Below, one piece after another: positions 63,329 through 64,000 of a stretch of DNA of 64,000 nt. The notes beneath the pieces are model-generated. The model was not told the origin of the DNA. It worked only from the letters and a program-made list of their open reading frames with translations, and searched no databases. The stretch spans positions 1 through 64,000 of the forward strand of contig CANHHA010000012.1 of NCBI GenBank assembly GCA_947460825.1. Reading direction: 5' to 3'. The stretch is from Flavobacteriales bacterium. Lineage in GTDB: Bacteria; Bacteroidota; Bacteroidia; Flavobacteriales_D; Crocinitomicaceae. The stretch's first letter is position 1, and every line of letters starts with the position of its first letter. Position numbers and translations under genes: made by a program.

Positions 63329-64000
63329 TTCAATTCAAGTTTTACCAATACACCTTTATGGATTATTGTTCCCGCAGTTAAACTTTGACGAACGACCTTA
63401 CCATACCCCTTGAGCGAAACGCTCAATCCGCTAGACTCTAAAAGAAACACGGCATCCTTAGCGGTCATCCCTTTCACATTCGGAACCTTTCCTTTTTCTA
63501 TGGTCACTTGATTCAAATGAATGCTGCGATTGAGTGAGTCTGCTGCAATCCATTTTGCCCCTGTATTCAACTGAAAGCGAACACCGAGTTGTATCAATAC
63601 ATCCGTAATATTTTTATAGTACCCATTTTTTACCGCCGGCAAGCCATCGGCTAAGGGTTTACGCTCGTTAATGGCTGGGTGATATGCCAGGTTGGAAGCG
63701 TATATTTTATTCGCAATTGCAGCAAAAACAGGCCCTGCAACCAGGGCTGCATATTTTTGTTTTTTCGGACGTGTGACCACAACCACACAGGTATATTTTG
63801 GTTTATCGGCGGGAAAATAACCGGCAAAAGACGCTTGAAAATCACTTTGATTCTCCTCCACATATTCGCTATTGGCATTTAACAAGCGTGCCGTGCCCGT
63901 TTTACCAGCAATAGAGAACTGACTGGAAGTAAGTTTCTTTCCAGTACCGTTAGACATAACCCCCTTAAGGCAATTTTGCATGATGCGCAAGGTGGCATCG
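63325..64000 (-). CDS. ftsI: FtsI-type penicillin-binding protein, C-terminal part (runs off window)
   Basis: Septal transpeptidase; the frame is open to the right-hand edge, so the N-terminal membrane anchor, SxxK and SxN motifs are outside. AGKTGTAR is the third active-site motif (KTGT). A single PASTA domain closes the protein (PNVKGMTAKDAVFLLESSGL), with a gap-like linker between. PASTA-carrying FtsI is known in Bacteroidota. It heads the visible part of the dcw cluster and overlaps murE by 4 nt. Confidence 0.94.
   Translation of the reverse strand, partial: DATLRIMQNCLKGVMSNGTGKKLTSSQFSIAGKTGTARLLNANSEYVEENQSDFQASFAGYFPADKPKYTCVVVVTRPKKQKYAALVAGPVFAAIANKIYASNLAYHPAINERKPLADGLPAVKNGYYKNITDVLIQLGVRFQLNTGAKWIAADSLNRSIHLNQVTIEKGKVPNVKGMTAKDAVFLLESSGLSVSLKGYGKVVRQSLTAGTIIHKGVLVKLELK

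Overview
The window looks like chromosomal DNA of a Bacteroidota member, most likely order Flavobacteriales (a Crocinitomicaceae/Fluviicola-like lineage is a guess, not shown). The grounds are: gliding genes gldD and gldE beside ssb; two secreted enzymes with C-terminal type IX secretion (T9SS) sorting domains; a GLPGLI protein paired with an outer-membrane beta-barrel; a fused CcsB-CcsA cytochrome c assembly protein; the order miaB - sigma-54 activator - lptE - secG - groESL; and promoters of the Bacteroidota type (TTTG, about 20 bp, TAnnTTTG). Base composition is moderately AT-rich. No rRNA, tRNA or CRISPR array was seen.

Layout. 1-2475: a probable transposase edge, a small secreted/lipoprotein pair, an XRE regulator, and repeats built on a CGACAAGCTCA core. 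2476-9466: acyl-CoA dehydrogenase, then anmK, an amino-acid dehydrogenase, nhaD, a TonB-like protein and folC. 9451-11814 (minus): glycosyltransferase, ECF sigma factor, rsmG. 11895-17893: tgt and an LptF/G permease, then two T9SS cargo enzymes. 17890-20833 (minus): clpP, clpX, pdhB. 20907-28687: a glycosyltransferase facing a minus-strand run topA - ssb - gldE - gldD - folK - OmpA lipoprotein. 28872-35371: miaB to groEL. 35372-35677: a 7 x 21 bp tandem array and three hairpins. 35678-42663: esterase, CcsBA, pseudouridine synthase, DUF1573 protein, a lipoprotein, def, ruvX. 42733-48902: lipoprotein, outer-membrane receptor, GLPGLI, rmlA, polyprenyl synthase. 48981-50914: a 23-codon gene and the methionine-salvage trio mtnB-mtnD-mtnC. 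50952-64000 (minus): division and cell wall (dcw) cluster ftsI - murE - mraY - murD - (unknown gene) - ftsW - murG - murC - ftsQ - ftsA - ftsZ - yqeY.

How the genes work together. The dcw cluster makes lipid II (MurE, MurD, MurC, MraY, MurG) and the septal machine (FtsI, FtsW, FtsQ, FtsA, FtsZ). AnmK recycles wall sugar. LptE and the LptF/G permease serve lipopolysaccharide export. SecG, the T9SS cargo, GldD and GldE serve secretion and motility. ClpXP and GroESL handle protein quality.

Best leads for new biology: (1) an unrecognised 151-residue protein translated between murD and ftsW that looks like a degenerate copy of the MurD C-terminal domain; (2) a strictly 21-bp periodic array right after groEL that shares its core with a 24-bp array at 2313-2384; (3) -7 boxes exactly 4 nt before the ATG of miaB, ruvX and mtnB, implying leaderless mRNAs; (4) a 23-codon signal-peptide-like gene with its own terminator; (5) a secreted protein with a clear internal domain duplication.
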